Positions 44,670 to 53,380 of a stretch of DNA of 64,000 bases are shown here, piece by piece. Both the position numbers and the translations under genes were made by a program. The stretch is taken from the NCBI GenBank assembly GCA_029265255.1, contig JAJUJQ010000006.1, positions 74,207 through 138,206 of the forward strand, written 5' to 3'. The first letter of the stretch is position 1. Each line of letters begins with the position of its first letter. Source of the DNA: Spirochaetota bacterium. Its GTDB lineage: Bacteria > Spirochaetota > Spirochaetia > Treponematales > Rectinemataceae. Under the pieces are notes generated by a model. That model saw only the letters and a program-made list of their open reading frames with translations, was not told the DNA's origin and did not search any database.

Positions 44670-46454
44670 ATGGTAACTGTCAAGGTCAATGGAATTCCTG
44701 TGCAGGTCGCCGAGGGCGCGACCGTGCTCGATGCCGCGAAGAAGGCGAATGTGAAAATCCCGACGCTCTGCTACAATCCGGACCTTTCGCCCTGGGCTTC
44801 GTGCGGCATTTGCGTCGTCAAGATCGAAGGCACGAACAAGATGCTCCGTTCCTGCTGCACCCCTGTGGCGGAAGGCATGAGCATCATCACCCACGATCCG
44901 GAAATCGTGCAGACCCGGAAGACCGTGATCGAGCTTATCCTGTCGACCCATCCGGATGACTGCCTCGCCTGCCCGCGCAACCAGTCCTGCGAGCTCCAGA
45001 CGCTCGCGCAGGAGTTTGGTATCCGTGAGCAGCCGTACCAGAAAATGGTGCGGGACCTTCCGGTGGATACCTCGACCGGATCGCTCGTGCTCAATCCGTC
45101 CAAGTGCGTGCGCTGCGGTCGCTGCGTGAACGTGTGCCAGCAGATGCAGGGCGTGTGGGCGGTCGAGTTCCTCGGACGCGGTGAGTCTATCCGCATCGCG
45201 CCCGCCGCCGACGTCAAGCTGGGGGAAAGCCCCTGCATCAAGTGCGGCCAGTGCTCCGCGCACTGCCCGGTCGGCGCGATCTACGAGAACGACGAAACGG
45301 CCCAGGTGTGGGACGCGCTGATGAAGAATGGCCCGGACGCGAAGGTCTGCGCGGTGCAGATCGCGCCCGCGGTACGTGTGGCGCTCGCCGAGGACTTCGG
45401 CCTGCCCCCAGGAACGGATCTTACCGGAAAGATTTACACCGCGCTTCGCCGTCTCGGCTTTGACGCGATTTTCGACACGAACTTCTCCGCCGACCTCACC
45501 ATCATCGAGGAAGGTACCGAGTTCGTCCAGCGCCTGACCAACGCCTTCAAGATCGGCATGGACCAGGCGACCGTCGATCGCAGCCTGCCGCTGATTACCT
45601 CCTGCTGCCCGGCGTGGGTCGACTACATGGAGAAGTACTACTCCGACATGATTCCGAACTTCTCCACCGCCAAGAGCCCGCAGCAGATGATGGGCGCGAT
45701 GATCAAGACCTACTGGGCAGCCAAGGCGAATATCGACCCGGCAAAGATCTTCTCGGTCTCGGTTATGCCCTGTACCGCGAAGAAATGGGAAAACAAGCGC
45801 AACGAGGACATGTATTCTTCCGGCCACAAGGATGTGGATATCACCCTCACGACCCGTGAGCTCGCGCGCATGATCAAGCAGGCGGGTATCGACTTGGTGA
45901 ATCTGCCCGAGTCCGAGCCGGACAGCCCGCTCGGCCCGTATTCCGGCGCCGGCGCTATTTTCGGCGCCACCGGCGGTGTCATGGAAGCGGCGCTCCGGAC
46001 CGCCTACCACCTGGTGACCAAGGAAGATCTGCGGGATGTGAATTTTACCGCGGTGCGCGGGCTTTCGGGCATCAAGGAAGCGGTGGTGCACATCAATGGC
46101 ATCGAGCTGCGCGTCGCGGTTGCCCACCAAATGGGCAATATCGCCACGGTGCTGGACCAGGTGCGCAAGGCCCGCGAGGAAGGGAAAGAAACCCCATGGC
46201 ACTTTATCGAGGTGATGGCCTGCCGCGGCGGCTGCATCGGTGGCGGTGGCCAGCCCTACGGCGCGACCGACGAAGTGCGCAAGCAGCGCATACGCTCAAT
46301 TTATGATCACGATGAGCACAAGGAATACCGCTGCTCGCACCACAATCCTTATATCAAAAAGGTGTACGAGGAGTTCCTGGGCGAGCCGAACGGTCACAAG
46401 GCGCACGAACTATTGCACACGCACTACTTTGAGCGGCCGCTTTATCTCAAATAA
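44670..46454 (+). CDS. hndD: [FeFe] hydrogenase catalytic subunit (HydA/HndD, NADH-linked group A)
   Basis: 594 residues. N-terminal [2Fe-2S] domain (PDLSPWASCGICVVK), His-Cys3 cluster (HPDDCLACPRNQSC), two [4Fe-4S] (CVRCGRCVNVCQ, CIKCGQCSAHCP) and an H-domain with all three signatures: TSCCPAWVDYMEKYY, MPCTAKKWENKR and EVMACRGGCIGGGGQPYG, plus GAIFGATGGVMEAALRT. It reduces protons or oxidises H2 at the H-cluster and exchanges electrons with the NuoF subunit. The maturases HydE, HydF and HydG are not in the window. Confidence 0.96.
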   Translation: MVTVKVNGIPVQVAEGATVLDAAKKANVKIPTLCYNPDLSPWASCGICVVKIEGTNKMLRSCCTPVAEGMSIITHDPEIVQTRKTVIELILSTHPDDCLACPRNQSCELQTLAQEFGIREQPYQKMVRDLPVDTSTGSLVLNPSKCVRCGRCVNVCQQMQGVWAVEFLGRGESIRIAPAADVKLGESPCIKCGQCSAHCPVGAIYENDETAQVWDALMKNGPDAKVCAVQIAPAVRVALAEDFGLPPGTDLTGKIYTALRRLGFDAIFDTNFSADLTIIEEGTEFVQRLTNAFKIGMDQATVDRSLPLITSCCPAWVDYMEKYYSDMIPNFSTAKSPQQMMGAMIKTYWAAKANIDPAKIFSVSVMPCTAKKWENKRNEDMYSSGHKDVDITLTTRELARMIKQAGIDLVNLPESEPDSPLGPYSGAGAIFGATGGVMEAALRTAYHLVTKEDLRDVNFTAVRGLSGIKEAVVHINGIELRVAVAHQMGNIATVLDQVRKAREEGKETPWHFIEVMACRGGCIGGGGQPYGATDEVRKQRIRSIYDHDEHKEYRCSHHNPYIKKVYEEFLGEPNGHKAHELLHTHYFERPLYLK

Positions 46455-46479
46455 TGTAACGCTCGGGTATTGATTTTGC

Positions 46480-46518
46480 GCCCGCGGTACCGAGCTCCGG
46501 TGCCGCGGGCTTTTTTTT
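46480..46518 (+). terminator. Rho-independent terminator of the hydrogenase operon
   Basis: GCCCGCGGTACCG (46480-46492) pairs with CGGTGCCGCGGGC (46498-46510) with one G-U pair and a short loop, followed by eight T (46511-46518). It lies 25 bp after the hydA stop. Confidence 0.92.
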
Positions 46519-46564
46519 CTGGACGAAGCCGTTTCGCGCGGCTGGAGGATGCCTGACAGCCGCC

Positions 46565-47782
46565 TCAATATCGCGGGGGCCGCAGAATGACACGCAGCCG
46601 GCTCTCCGCCGCGATGCCGACATGCAGCGAGACCGCGTTCTGACGAACTTCCAGACCCTCCGCTTCGATGAGGCATCCACGGGAGAGATCGAAGAACCCG
46701 AGCGCGCGGGCCTCGGGGCTGTTCTGTGGTGCTGATAGCGTGACAAGGCCGGATGCCGCGCACACGATGACGCGGATGCGGCCAGCTTTGTTGCGCATGG
46801 GCTCGGATACAACGCGGCCGTGGAGCGATACCGGGAGTAGCTCGGCGGGATGAGCCGAAAGGGCAGGCGACGCATTGCCGAAAGCAAGCCACGCCGCCTT
46901 GAGCGAGGTCCGATCCAGTCCAGCGCGATCGGCCAGCGCGCGAACCTCTCGCGGCGGGGTCCACGCCCACTCGGAAAAGCAGGGACGGTCGCCCGCGGCA
47001 CGAAGCGGGCACGGGCCTGTATGCGGGCAGGGCGCCAGGCAGGAAAGTCCGGCGCGGGCCGCAGGTTCGAGTAGCGCATCCCGGAGCGCCAGGAGGGGAA
47101 CGCTCGTGTAGTGGGCCGAAGGCTCGACGATCAGCAAAAGGCCGTTTCCCGTAAGCAGCGGGAATAGCGACGCAAGCAACTCGCGGCGGCGGTCGATGGC
47201 GTCGGGCTGTCCATGCCACAGTTCGTTGACGCTGTGCGACGCGATGATGAGGTCGAATTTACGCTGCCGCGTGTCCGCAGGAAGGCCTGGGCCCTTCTGC
47301 AGATCGGCCGCTACGGCCGAAATATCGGGTTTTCCCGGGCCATCCGGAAGCATCGTGTCCAGGATGCGGCGAGCGACATCGAGCGCGCAGCGGCTGCGGT
47401 CCAGCATAACAAGGTGGTTGATCGCTTTACCGTGCCGGGCCGCGTGCCACACCACGGCGCCACTCGCCGGCCCTGGCCCGGCTCCCAGATCCAGCACGGT
47501 TTGAGGGATATGATAAAGCCCCCGTTCCGCCAGCTCCTCAAGGGCGCAGGCTACCTCCGAAAAGGATACCGGCCAGTAATAGGCACAATAGGCGCTGAGC
47601 GCCGCGGCTTCGTCCATGTAGGGAGAGGAGACGCGGGAGCGCTCGCCGGTCAGCCCGCGCTGGAGGGCAACCAGCGCCGCCGCGATCGCGCTGGGGCCAA
47701 GGGTTGGACCCGGCGCGGCGCCGCGCGCAGCCCGGAACCAGTCGTGTGGAGTCATCTGTATCTTTATACCGAATCGGGGCAT
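46565..47782 (-). CDS. Rsm22-like rRNA methyltransferase family protein
   Basis: 405 residues. SAM-binding VLDLGAGPGPASGAV, then LDRSRCALDVARRIL, DLIIASHSVNEL, GLLLIVEPSAHYTSV and the cysteine-bearing LAPCPHTGPCPL, the hallmark of Rsm22/mitochondrial METTL17-type proteins, which act on small-subunit ribosome assembly. A C-terminal beta domain follows. No Shine-Dalgarno sequence at 47782; a TATAGC box lies 5 nt upstream, so a leaderless start is possible. Alternative ATG at 47755. Confidence 0.78.
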   Translation of the reverse strand: MPRFGIKIQMTPHDWFRAARGAAPGPTLGPSAIAAALVALQRGLTGERSRVSSPYMDEAAALSAYCAYYWPVSFSEVACALEELAERGLYHIPQTVLDLGAGPGPASGAVVWHAARHGKAINHLVMLDRSRCALDVARRILDTMLPDGPGKPDISAVAADLQKGPGLPADTRQRKFDLIIASHSVNELWHGQPDAIDRRRELLASLFPLLTGNGLLLIVEPSAHYTSVPLLALRDALLEPAARAGLSCLAPCPHTGPCPLRAAGDRPCFSEWAWTPPREVRALADRAGLDRTSLKAAWLAFGNASPALSAHPAELLPVSLHGRVVSEPMRNKAGRIRVIVCAASGLVTLSAPQNSPEARALGFFDLSRGCLIEAEGLEVRQNAVSLHVGIAAESRLRVILRPPRY

Positions 47783-47801
47783 TGCAGGCTATAGGGAATA
47801 T

Positions 47802-47809
47802 GGTATACT
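47802..47809 (+). promoter_or_regulatory. Extended -10 promoter of the diguanylate cyclase gene
   Basis: TGG followed by TATACT (47804-47809); a poor -35 TTGCAG lies at 47782-47787 (16-nt spacer). Predicted start about 47816, 4 nt from the ATG at 47820. Confidence 0.5.
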
Positions 47810-47819
47810 TGCATTCTAA

Positions 47820-49250
47820 ATGGACTTTGACCGACATGGCATCATCCAGCTGCTGACAAATACCTCCTTGTCGGATTTTCTCAGGGAGGCGGATCTCTTT
47901 TTCTCGGACCCCGTGGAGCATGTCTCTCATTCCTGCAGAACGCTCGAATACTTGGGGTATTCCGACGAGGATCTGCGCTGTTTCTGGGACGCATTGCAGG
48001 TGCATCCTGATGATCGCTCGCGCTTCGAATTGATTCAAAAGCGACTCCAGACCGGGCAGCCGCCCAAGGCGAGCGATTCGTTCAGGGTGCTGTCCAAAAA
48101 GGATGGCAATTACCATTGGATCCGGTTCTCTCTGCTCGCCATCGGTAACCATGACTCCGCGGGCATGAGCCTGGTCGGCCAAGCGGTGGATGTCGACGAT
48201 CTTCTGAGAGCACAGGAAGAAATTCACGAACGCCTCATCGAGATCGATTCCATGAAGGAGCTTATCAGCGGTATCAACAAGAGTCTCGATTTCCATGAGA
48301 CGTTTACGCGCATCATTACCCAGCTGCGAAAAATCATCCCGTTTGACCGCGCGAGTGTTCAGGTAATCGAGTCGGAGCGGCTTGTGGTCATTTCTGGGTA
48401 TGGATTTAAAGAAGAGGAGATCGATGGCCTCAGCTTTCCCGCTTTCGGCATCGACAATCCGGCGACGCGGGCGCTCCGTACGAAGAAGCCGGTCCTGTGC
48501 AACGATGTCCCGAACGAATTTCCCGGTTTCGTCGCCCCCGACGCAGAGTTCCAGACCCTGTCATGGTTGGGAATTCCCATGATTTATGAGGGTAATACCA
48601 TTGGTCTTATCGCGCTCGACAGCAAGTCGCCCGGATTTTATAGCGAGCAGCATTTGCGGATCGCTACCGCTATCGCGGAGCAGGTAGCCATTGCCTTTCA
48701 GCACGCGCGCGAACACCAGCTTGTTTCCATCCAGGCGATGACAGACCGCCTGACGGGCTTGAACAACCGCTATGGGCTCGAGACCAAGGGTATGGAGCTT
48801 TTTCAACGTCAGGTCGATCTAGAAGGCTCGCTTGCCGTTTTGATGCTCGATATCGACCATTTCAAACAGGTGAACGACACCTGGGGGCATTCCCATGGCG
48901 ACCGGGTTCTCAAGGAAATTGCGGACATTATCCGTTCCAGCCTGAGGAAGGAGGATTATCCGGTCCGTTACGGCGGGGAGGAGTTTGTGATTTTGCTGCC
49001 GGGGTTGGGTCCGCGTGAAGCGCTCATCGTCGCGGAGCGCCTGCGCCTGCGTATACCACAGAGAGTGCTTGAGGGAGGACACGCGCTGCCGACGGTGAGC
49101 ATCGGCATTTTTGCCGCGGTTCCCAGCCCGCTTGACCTGCTCCACGAATTTATCCGAAAGGCCGATCTGGCGCTCTATACGGCCAAGGAAGCAGGGCGCA
49201 ATCGCTGCCGCGTCTGGTCGACCAGCCCGGAATTCTTCGCGAGCCAATAG
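47820..49250 (+). CDS. PAS-GAF-GGDEF diguanylate cyclase
   Basis: 476 residues. PAS domain ~15-130 (ending RVLSKKDGNYHWIRFSLLAIG), GAF ~150-300 (FTRIITQLRKIIPFDRASVQVIE; GIPMIYEGNTIGLIALDSK), GGDEF ~310-470: MTDRLTGLNNRYGLE, LMLDIDHFKQVNDTWGHSHGD and catalytic RYGGEEFVILLPG. A product-inhibition I-site R-K-E-D lies five residues before GGEEF. It makes cyclic di-GMP in response to a cytosolic ligand, opposing HD-GYP enzymes such as the one at 7552-8391. No membrane segment. No ribosome site, but an extended -10 (TGG TATACT, 47802-47809) ends 10 nt before ATG. Confidence 0.92.
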   Translation: MDFDRHGIIQLLTNTSLSDFLREADLFFSDPVEHVSHSCRTLEYLGYSDEDLRCFWDALQVHPDDRSRFELIQKRLQTGQPPKASDSFRVLSKKDGNYHWIRFSLLAIGNHDSAGMSLVGQAVDVDDLLRAQEEIHERLIEIDSMKELISGINKSLDFHETFTRIITQLRKIIPFDRASVQVIESERLVVISGYGFKEEEIDGLSFPAFGIDNPATRALRTKKPVLCNDVPNEFPGFVAPDAEFQTLSWLGIPMIYEGNTIGLIALDSKSPGFYSEQHLRIATAIAEQVAIAFQHAREHQLVSIQAMTDRLTGLNNRYGLETKGMELFQRQVDLEGSLAVLMLDIDHFKQVNDTWGHSHGDRVLKEIADIIRSSLRKEDYPVRYGGEEFVILLPGLGPREALIVAERLRLRIPQRVLEGGHALPTVSIGIFAAVPSPLDLLHEFIRKADLALYTAKEAGRNRCRVWSTSPEFFASQ

Positions 49251-49279
49251 CCGGGGCAAAGGGTAATTATTACCCCGTA

Positions 49280-50350
49280 TTACTCCTGGCGTGGAGCGCT
49301 GGCACCTTCCTTTTTGCGGTGTTCCTCAGCCTTGCGCGAAATCCGGTTCCATACCGAGCCCATACCCATCGCCTTTTTTGCCAGCGCGAGGGTCTGCCGA
49401 GCCTCTTCGCGCATGCGCATGGTTCCTTCGTACAGAATTTCCTCGACTAGGCCTTTCTGAGACTCGTAGTACGCGCGGCGTTCGCGGATAGGGTCCAGGA
49501 AGGCATTGATGGCACGGGCAAGTTTTTCCTTTACTTCCACGTCTCCGACGCGGCCGGCGCGGTAGCGCTCTTTGAGGTCTTCGACTTCGGCCTTATTTGG
49601 GTTGAAGGCATCGTGATAAATGAAGACGGGGTTGCCTTCCACTGTTCCGGGGATGTCCGCGCGTACGCGTTTGGGGTCGGTGTACATGGACATGACGCGC
49701 TTGACAACGGTTTTTTCGTCATCGGAGAGGAAGATGGCGTTGTTAAGGCTTTTGGACATCTTGGCGTTGCCGTCGGTGCCTACAAGGGAGCCGTATTCGG
49801 AGACCATTGCTTCGGGAATGGGGAAGGTCTCGCCGTACAGGTAATTGAAGCGGCGGGCGATCTCGCGCGTGACTTCCACGTGGGCTTCGTTGTCTTTGCC
49901 GACCGGTACGAGGTGCGCGCGTGGCAGGAGTATATCGGCTGCCTGCAAGACCGGATACCCCAGAAGCCCGAAGGGCATTTCCTCGATGTGCGCGTTCTGC
50001 GCCATTTCCTTGAGGCTTGGTACGCGCGACAGGCGCGGCACGGTGATTAGGTTCTGGAAGAAGAGCGATAGCTCGGTGACTTCCGGAACCGCCGACTGCA
50101 GGTAGATGACGGATTTTCGTGGATCAATGCCGACCGCGAGGTAATCCAGCACCGCCGAGTGGACGTGTTCTGAAAGCTGCTCGATGTGTTCCTTTTCTGG
50201 CTTGGTGGTGAGTGTGTGGAGGTCGGCGATGATGAAGAAGCATTCATAGCTGTCCTGCAAGCGGACGCGGTTGGCGAGGGAGCCGACATAATGCCCGAGG
50301 TGAAGCTTGCCGGTGGGGCGGTCTCCGGTGAGGATGCGTTTTCGTTCCAT
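49280..50350 (-). CDS. trpS: Tryptophanyl-tRNA synthetase
   Basis: 356 residues of a class I synthetase: [18 protein letters not shown] (HIGH-type motif) and KMSKSLNN (KMSKS). Attaches tryptophan to its tRNA. I use the ATG at 50350 (MERKRILTG), which has GGAG 7 nt upstream; a long open extension upstream to 50665 runs through msrB in another frame and is not coding. The C-terminal tail is basic and Glu-rich. Confidence 0.95.
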   Translation of the reverse strand: MERKRILTGDRPTGKLHLGHYVGSLANRVRLQDSYECFFIIADLHTLTTKPEKEHIEQLSEHVHSAVLDYLAVGIDPRKSVIYLQSAVPEVTELSLFFQNLITVPRLSRVPSLKEMAQNAHIEEMPFGLLGYPVLQAADILLPRAHLVPVGKDNEAHVEVTREIARRFNYLYGETFPIPEAMVSEYGSLVGTDGNAKMSKSLNNAIFLSDDEKTVVKRVMSMYTDPKRVRADIPGTVEGNPVFIYHDAFNPNKAEVEDLKERYRAGRVGDVEVKEKLARAINAFLDPIRERRAYYESQKGLVEEILYEGTMRMREEARQTLALAKKAMGMGSVWNRISRKAEEHRKKEGASAPRQE

Positions 50351-50421
50351 ATGTCGCTCCATAGTAACGAATCGGCGAGCGTTGAGCAATCGGCCGCGCC
50401 GGCTACACTGCGGTTGGTATC

Positions 50422-51021
50422 TCAACGGAACAGGGCGAGCAAGCTGCCGTACCCTTCTTGTTCCATTTCTTCGCGGGGGACAAAGCGCAGGCTCGCCGAA
50501 TTGATACAGTAGCGAAGATGGGTTGGCGCGGGGCCATCGTCGAACACGTGGCCAAGGTGGCCGCCTGAGGCCCGTGCGCGTACTTCGATCCGATACATGC
50601 CGTAGGAGCGATCTTCCACGAGGACCAGGGCGTTCTCGTCGATGGGCTGCCAGAAGCTCGGCCACCCGGTGCCAGAATCGAATTTGGTGGTCGAAGAGAA
50701 CAGAGGTGTTCCATCGATACGGTCGACATAAATGCCTTCGCGGTGGTTATTCCAGTAAGCGTTTTCGAACGGAGGCTCAGTAGCGGCCTGGACCAGTACG
50801 GCGTATTCTTCGGCGGTGAGGCGAGATTTAAGTTCTTCGGTGGGCTGGATATAGCAGACGAGGTTGGCATCCTGCTTGCTGTAGACCATGAGGGTTCCTC
50901 CCTGAGGGGTTGTGACAGGCTGCGCTGCGGGAGCGGCCGCGGCTGGCTGGGAACGCGCGCATCCCGCGAGCATAAGCGCCGTGGTCAGCACGAACGCTGG
51001 TGGTAAATACATTATCTTCAT
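50422..51021 (-). CDS. msrB: Peptide methionine (R)-S-oxide reductase, lipoprotein form
   Basis: 199 residues. An N-terminal lipoprotein signal ([11 protein letters not shown]), an Ala/Pro linker, then the MsrB domain: [43 protein letters not shown] and the catalytic [11 protein letters not shown]. Repairs R-methionine sulfoxide in the cell envelope. The two CxxC zinc motifs of cytosolic MsrB are absent, as in some other forms. The ATG has no ribosome site and lies next to a predicted transcription start. Confidence 0.93.
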   Translation of the reverse strand: MKIMYLPPAFVLTTALMLAGCARSQPAAAAPAAQPVTTPQGGTLMVYSKQDANLVCYIQPTEELKSRLTAEEYAVLVQAATEPPFENAYWNNHREGIYVDRIDGTPLFSSTTKFDSGTGWPSFWQPIDENALVLVEDRSYGMYRIEVRARASGGHLGHVFDDGPAPTHLRYCINSASLRFVPREEMEQEGYGSLLALFR

Positions 51022-51028
51022 AGTCAAG

Positions 51029-51057
51029 AATATACTGCAAGCGCGCAGCGCAGGCAA
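51029..51057 (-). promoter_or_regulatory. Promoter of msrB
   Basis: Minus-strand TTGCCT (51057-51052), 17-nt spacer, TATATT (51034-51029). Predicted +1 is at about 51022-51021, the msrB ATG itself, i.e. leaderless. Confidence 0.55.
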
Positions 51058-51072
51058 AATGCGCGTGATCGA

Positions 51073-51101
51073 TTAACCCGCGCGACGAGGTGCGCTATAT
51101 T
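51073..51101 (+). promoter_or_regulatory. Promoter of the alpha/beta hydrolase gene
   Basis: TTAACC (51073-51078), 17-nt spacer, TATATT (51096-51101). Predicted +1 about 51108, the A of the ATG. It shares an 86-bp divergent region with the msrB promoter. Confidence 0.5.
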
Positions 51102-51107
51102 AATACT

Positions 51108-52052
51108 ATGTGTCTTGCGCTGGTGTGCGCGGTATGGGCGGGCGCGGTGCTGCTTATCGCCTTTGTATCCTACCTCCTCATGTTCCGGCCTCTCTATCGC
51201 AGCGTGGCGTTTACCAAAGACTATGGGCTCGAGCATGGGGAGTTCGACGCCTCATTCTGTGCGCTGGCATGGGAAGGCTTTGAGTGTCGGTCGCCTCATG
51301 GCTATCTGTTGCGCGGGCAGTGCCTCGCGGGGCGGCCAGACGCGCCAGCGGTGCTGTTTGTCCACGGGATTACCTGGACGCGGTATGGCATGGCCAAGTA
51401 CATGCGGCCGTTTATCGAGCGAGGGTGGAATGTTGCCGCGTTTGATCTGCCTGGGCATGGGGAAAGCAAGGCCCCTGGGCGGTACCATCCTTCCTACGGC
51501 TGGTACGAGCGGCATGATGTCGGCTCGGCGCTGGAGGCGCTGCGGGCGCGCTTCCCCGAGGCTTCGGCCCTGGGGCTGGTGGGTGAGTCGCTGGGGGCGG
51601 CGTCGGTGCTGCAGTACGCGCCCTCCGCGAGCAAAGAGGCAGGGAGGCGGGTCGATTTCATCATCGCCGACTGCCCTTTCTCTTCGGCATGGGACGAGCT
51701 AATATACCAGGTCCACTATTCGCACATTCCGAATATCATCGGCTGGCCAGCCGCGCAGCTCGTCCGTCTCGCGGCGTGGCTGTTGCGGGGGTTCGACCTA
51801 ACGCAGGCGTCTCCCTTGCAGGCTCTTCTGCGCACCGACATTCCCGTCATGCTTGTGCATGGCATGGAAGACCGCTATGTTCCTACTATGATGAGCGTAC
51901 GAATGGCGAGCGCGCGGATTTCGGCGAAGGCAGGGCCGACGAAGCTGCTGCTGGTACCGGGGGCACGCCACGCGAAGAGCTACCTGACGGATCCGGCACT
52001 CTGGACACGCGAGGCGTTTGCCTTTATCGAGGAAGCATTGCGCGGGGCGTAG
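51108..52052 (+). CDS. Alpha/beta hydrolase with N-terminal membrane anchor
   Basis: About 314 residues. One membrane helix (ALVCAVWAGAVLLIAFVSYLL), then an alpha/beta hydrolase: VLFVHGITWTRYG (oxyanion), FDLPGHGES, nucleophile elbow GLVGESLGAASVLQ, LVHGMEDRYVP (Asp) and PGARHAKSY (His). It resembles the membrane-bound BEM46/YfhR-type serine hydrolases of unknown substrate. A GTG at 51090 is in frame but lies upstream of the -10 box, which favours 51108. Confidence 0.85.
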   Translation: MCLALVCAVWAGAVLLIAFVSYLLMFRPLYRSVAFTKDYGLEHGEFDASFCALAWEGFECRSPHGYLLRGQCLAGRPDAPAVLFVHGITWTRYGMAKYMRPFIERGWNVAAFDLPGHGESKAPGRYHPSYGWYERHDVGSALEALRARFPEASALGLVGESLGAASVLQYAPSASKEAGRRVDFIIADCPFSSAWDELIYQVHYSHIPNIIGWPAAQLVRLAAWLLRGFDLTQASPLQALLRTDIPVMLVHGMEDRYVPTMMSVRMASARISAKAGPTKLLLVPGARHAKSYLTDPALWTREAFAFIEEALRGA

Positions 52053-52077
52053 CGCCGCGCGTGGGAGGGAGGACGCG

Positions 52078-52482
52078 ATGGAAATAAAACCAGGACTTGT
52101 CGCAGAAAAAACGATCATTGTGGAAGAGAAGCACGTGGCGTCGCATCTTGGGTCGGGCGGGGTTCCAGTGTACGCGACGCCGACCATGGTGCTGCATATG
52201 GAGGAAACCTCACGGGCCGCGGTAGATCATCTGTTAGGGCCCGATGGCGCGACGGTGGGCGCGTATATCGCGGCGAAGCATTTGGCCCCCACGCCGCTTG
52301 GCATGAAGGTCCGGATCAGGGCTGAGCTGGTGAAGGTGGAAGGGCGCATGCTCACGTTCAAGGTCGAGGCCTGGGACGAAATGGAGAAGGTTGGCGAGGC
52401 CGACCATGTGCGCGCGATTATCAGCATGGCGCGCTTTGGCGAAAAGCTTGAGAAGAAAAAAAGCGCCGCCGGCCTGCGGTGA
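52078..52482 (+). CDS. Hotdog-fold thioesterase, FlK-like
   Basis: 134 residues: GLVAEKTIIVEEKHVASHLGSG, VYATPTMVLHMEETSRAAVDHLL and GMKVRIRAELVKVEGRMLTFKVEAWDE match the fluoroacetyl-CoA-thioesterase-like branch. Probably hydrolyses a small acyl-CoA. GGAGG lies 5 nt before ATG at 52078; 25 nt after the hydrolase, likely one operon. Confidence 0.85.
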   Translation: MEIKPGLVAEKTIIVEEKHVASHLGSGGVPVYATPTMVLHMEETSRAAVDHLLGPDGATVGAYIAAKHLAPTPLGMKVRIRAELVKVEGRMLTFKVEAWDEMEKVGEADHVRAIISMARFGEKLEKKKSAAGLR

Positions 52483-52494
52483 CCGGCAACGCAA

Positions 52495-53283
52495 TTACAT
52501 GGTCTTCCAGAATTTGTAGAAGCGCCGCTCTACCGTATCCATGTCGAGGAGTGGATAGAATTTGCACGGCTTGTCGTGCTGGGCGAAAACAAAGCCTTCT
52601 TTGAGGTGCTTGTAAGAGATACGGTCGATTGGGCAGTCGAGCGAGATGCCTTTGACGACCTTGCCCGGTGTGGTGCGGATTTCCTCGATCGCCGCAGCGA
52701 GTCGCGCGGGGTGGATGCCCGGCACATAGCAGCGGATAAGCGGATTTTCCTCGAATTCTTTGAGGAACTCCTGGGTATCAAACTCGAGCAGGGTAAAGGC
52801 CATTTTAGGCGCGCCCTTGCTGTTGCGGGGGTCGGTGATGAAACGGCTGAAGTCCTGGCAGTTCAGCTTGGTGAGGACGATAAAGCGAATGGGGTTGATT
52901 TCGAGCACGATGCGGAATTCGTCGGTATCGATGGAGGGTTCGTAGGTCTGGGGCTCGAGCTCGACGTAGTCTCCCAGGGAATTGCAAACGTACAGCTTGC
53001 CCATCGCCTCGTACTCGATATGTTCCAGGACGCGGTAGCTCTTGATGAATTTGGTGGCTTTGGGGCGCCCGTCTTCGTGCGGTTTGAGTTCGGCGTAGGC
53101 GCCGTCGATATCGAAGTAGGGGTTGCGGTAGTCGGGGTCGATTTCGACAAAAATGAGGCGTCCCTCAAAATAGCGGGTAGAGCCCTGCACATAGTGCTTG
53201 ATGAAATGTTCGGGTTCGAGCTGGGATGCGATCAGCGAGTGGTTGGGGTGCAGAATCATGTAGAGGTGCTTGCCGTATTCCAT
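52495..53283 (-). CDS. Conserved hypothetical protein, soluble
   Basis: 262 residues, no signal peptide or membrane segment, rich in aromatic and charged residues (IASQLEPEHFIKHYV, RLIFVEIDPDYRNPYFDIDGAYAELKPHEDGRPKATKFIKSYRVLEHI). Strong ribosome site AGGAGG. Codon use and a clean start say it is a real gene, but I recognise no domain. It lies convergent to the thioesterase. Confidence 0.75.
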   Translation of the reverse strand: MEYGKHLYMILHPNHSLIASQLEPEHFIKHYVQGSTRYFEGRLIFVEIDPDYRNPYFDIDGAYAELKPHEDGRPKATKFIKSYRVLEHIEYEAMGKLYVCNSLGDYVELEPQTYEPSIDTDEFRIVLEINPIRFIVLTKLNCQDFSRFITDPRNSKGAPKMAFTLLEFDTQEFLKEFEENPLIRCYVPGIHPARLAAAIEEIRTTPGKVVKGISLDCPIDRISYKHLKEGFVFAQHDKPCKFYPLLDMDTVERRFYKFWKTM

Positions 53284-53380
53284 GTCGCATACCTCCTGCG
53301 TCCGGCTATGGCCGGTAGAATTCTATCAAGGTATATCTCGTTACGCTTCATTCCGCAAGAGCGGGGGGCCGGGGCGCGGC

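Noticed and set aside
42836..46202. Very long open frames (over 500 codons) antisense to the hydrogenase genes
   Set aside because: They mirror GC-rich, codon-biased sense genes with complete family motifs; the antisense translations are His/Arg/Asp-rich and have no ribosome sites.
49261..49275. Palindrome GGGTAATTATTACCC after the diguanylate cyclase as a terminator
   Set aside because: The stem would leave almost no loop, and there is no T-run; it may simply be chance or a protein site.
50363..50665. N-terminal extension of trpS
   Set aside because: The extension is Arg/Pro-rich, lies antisense-like across msrB in another frame, and the synthetase motif starts right after the ATG at 50350.
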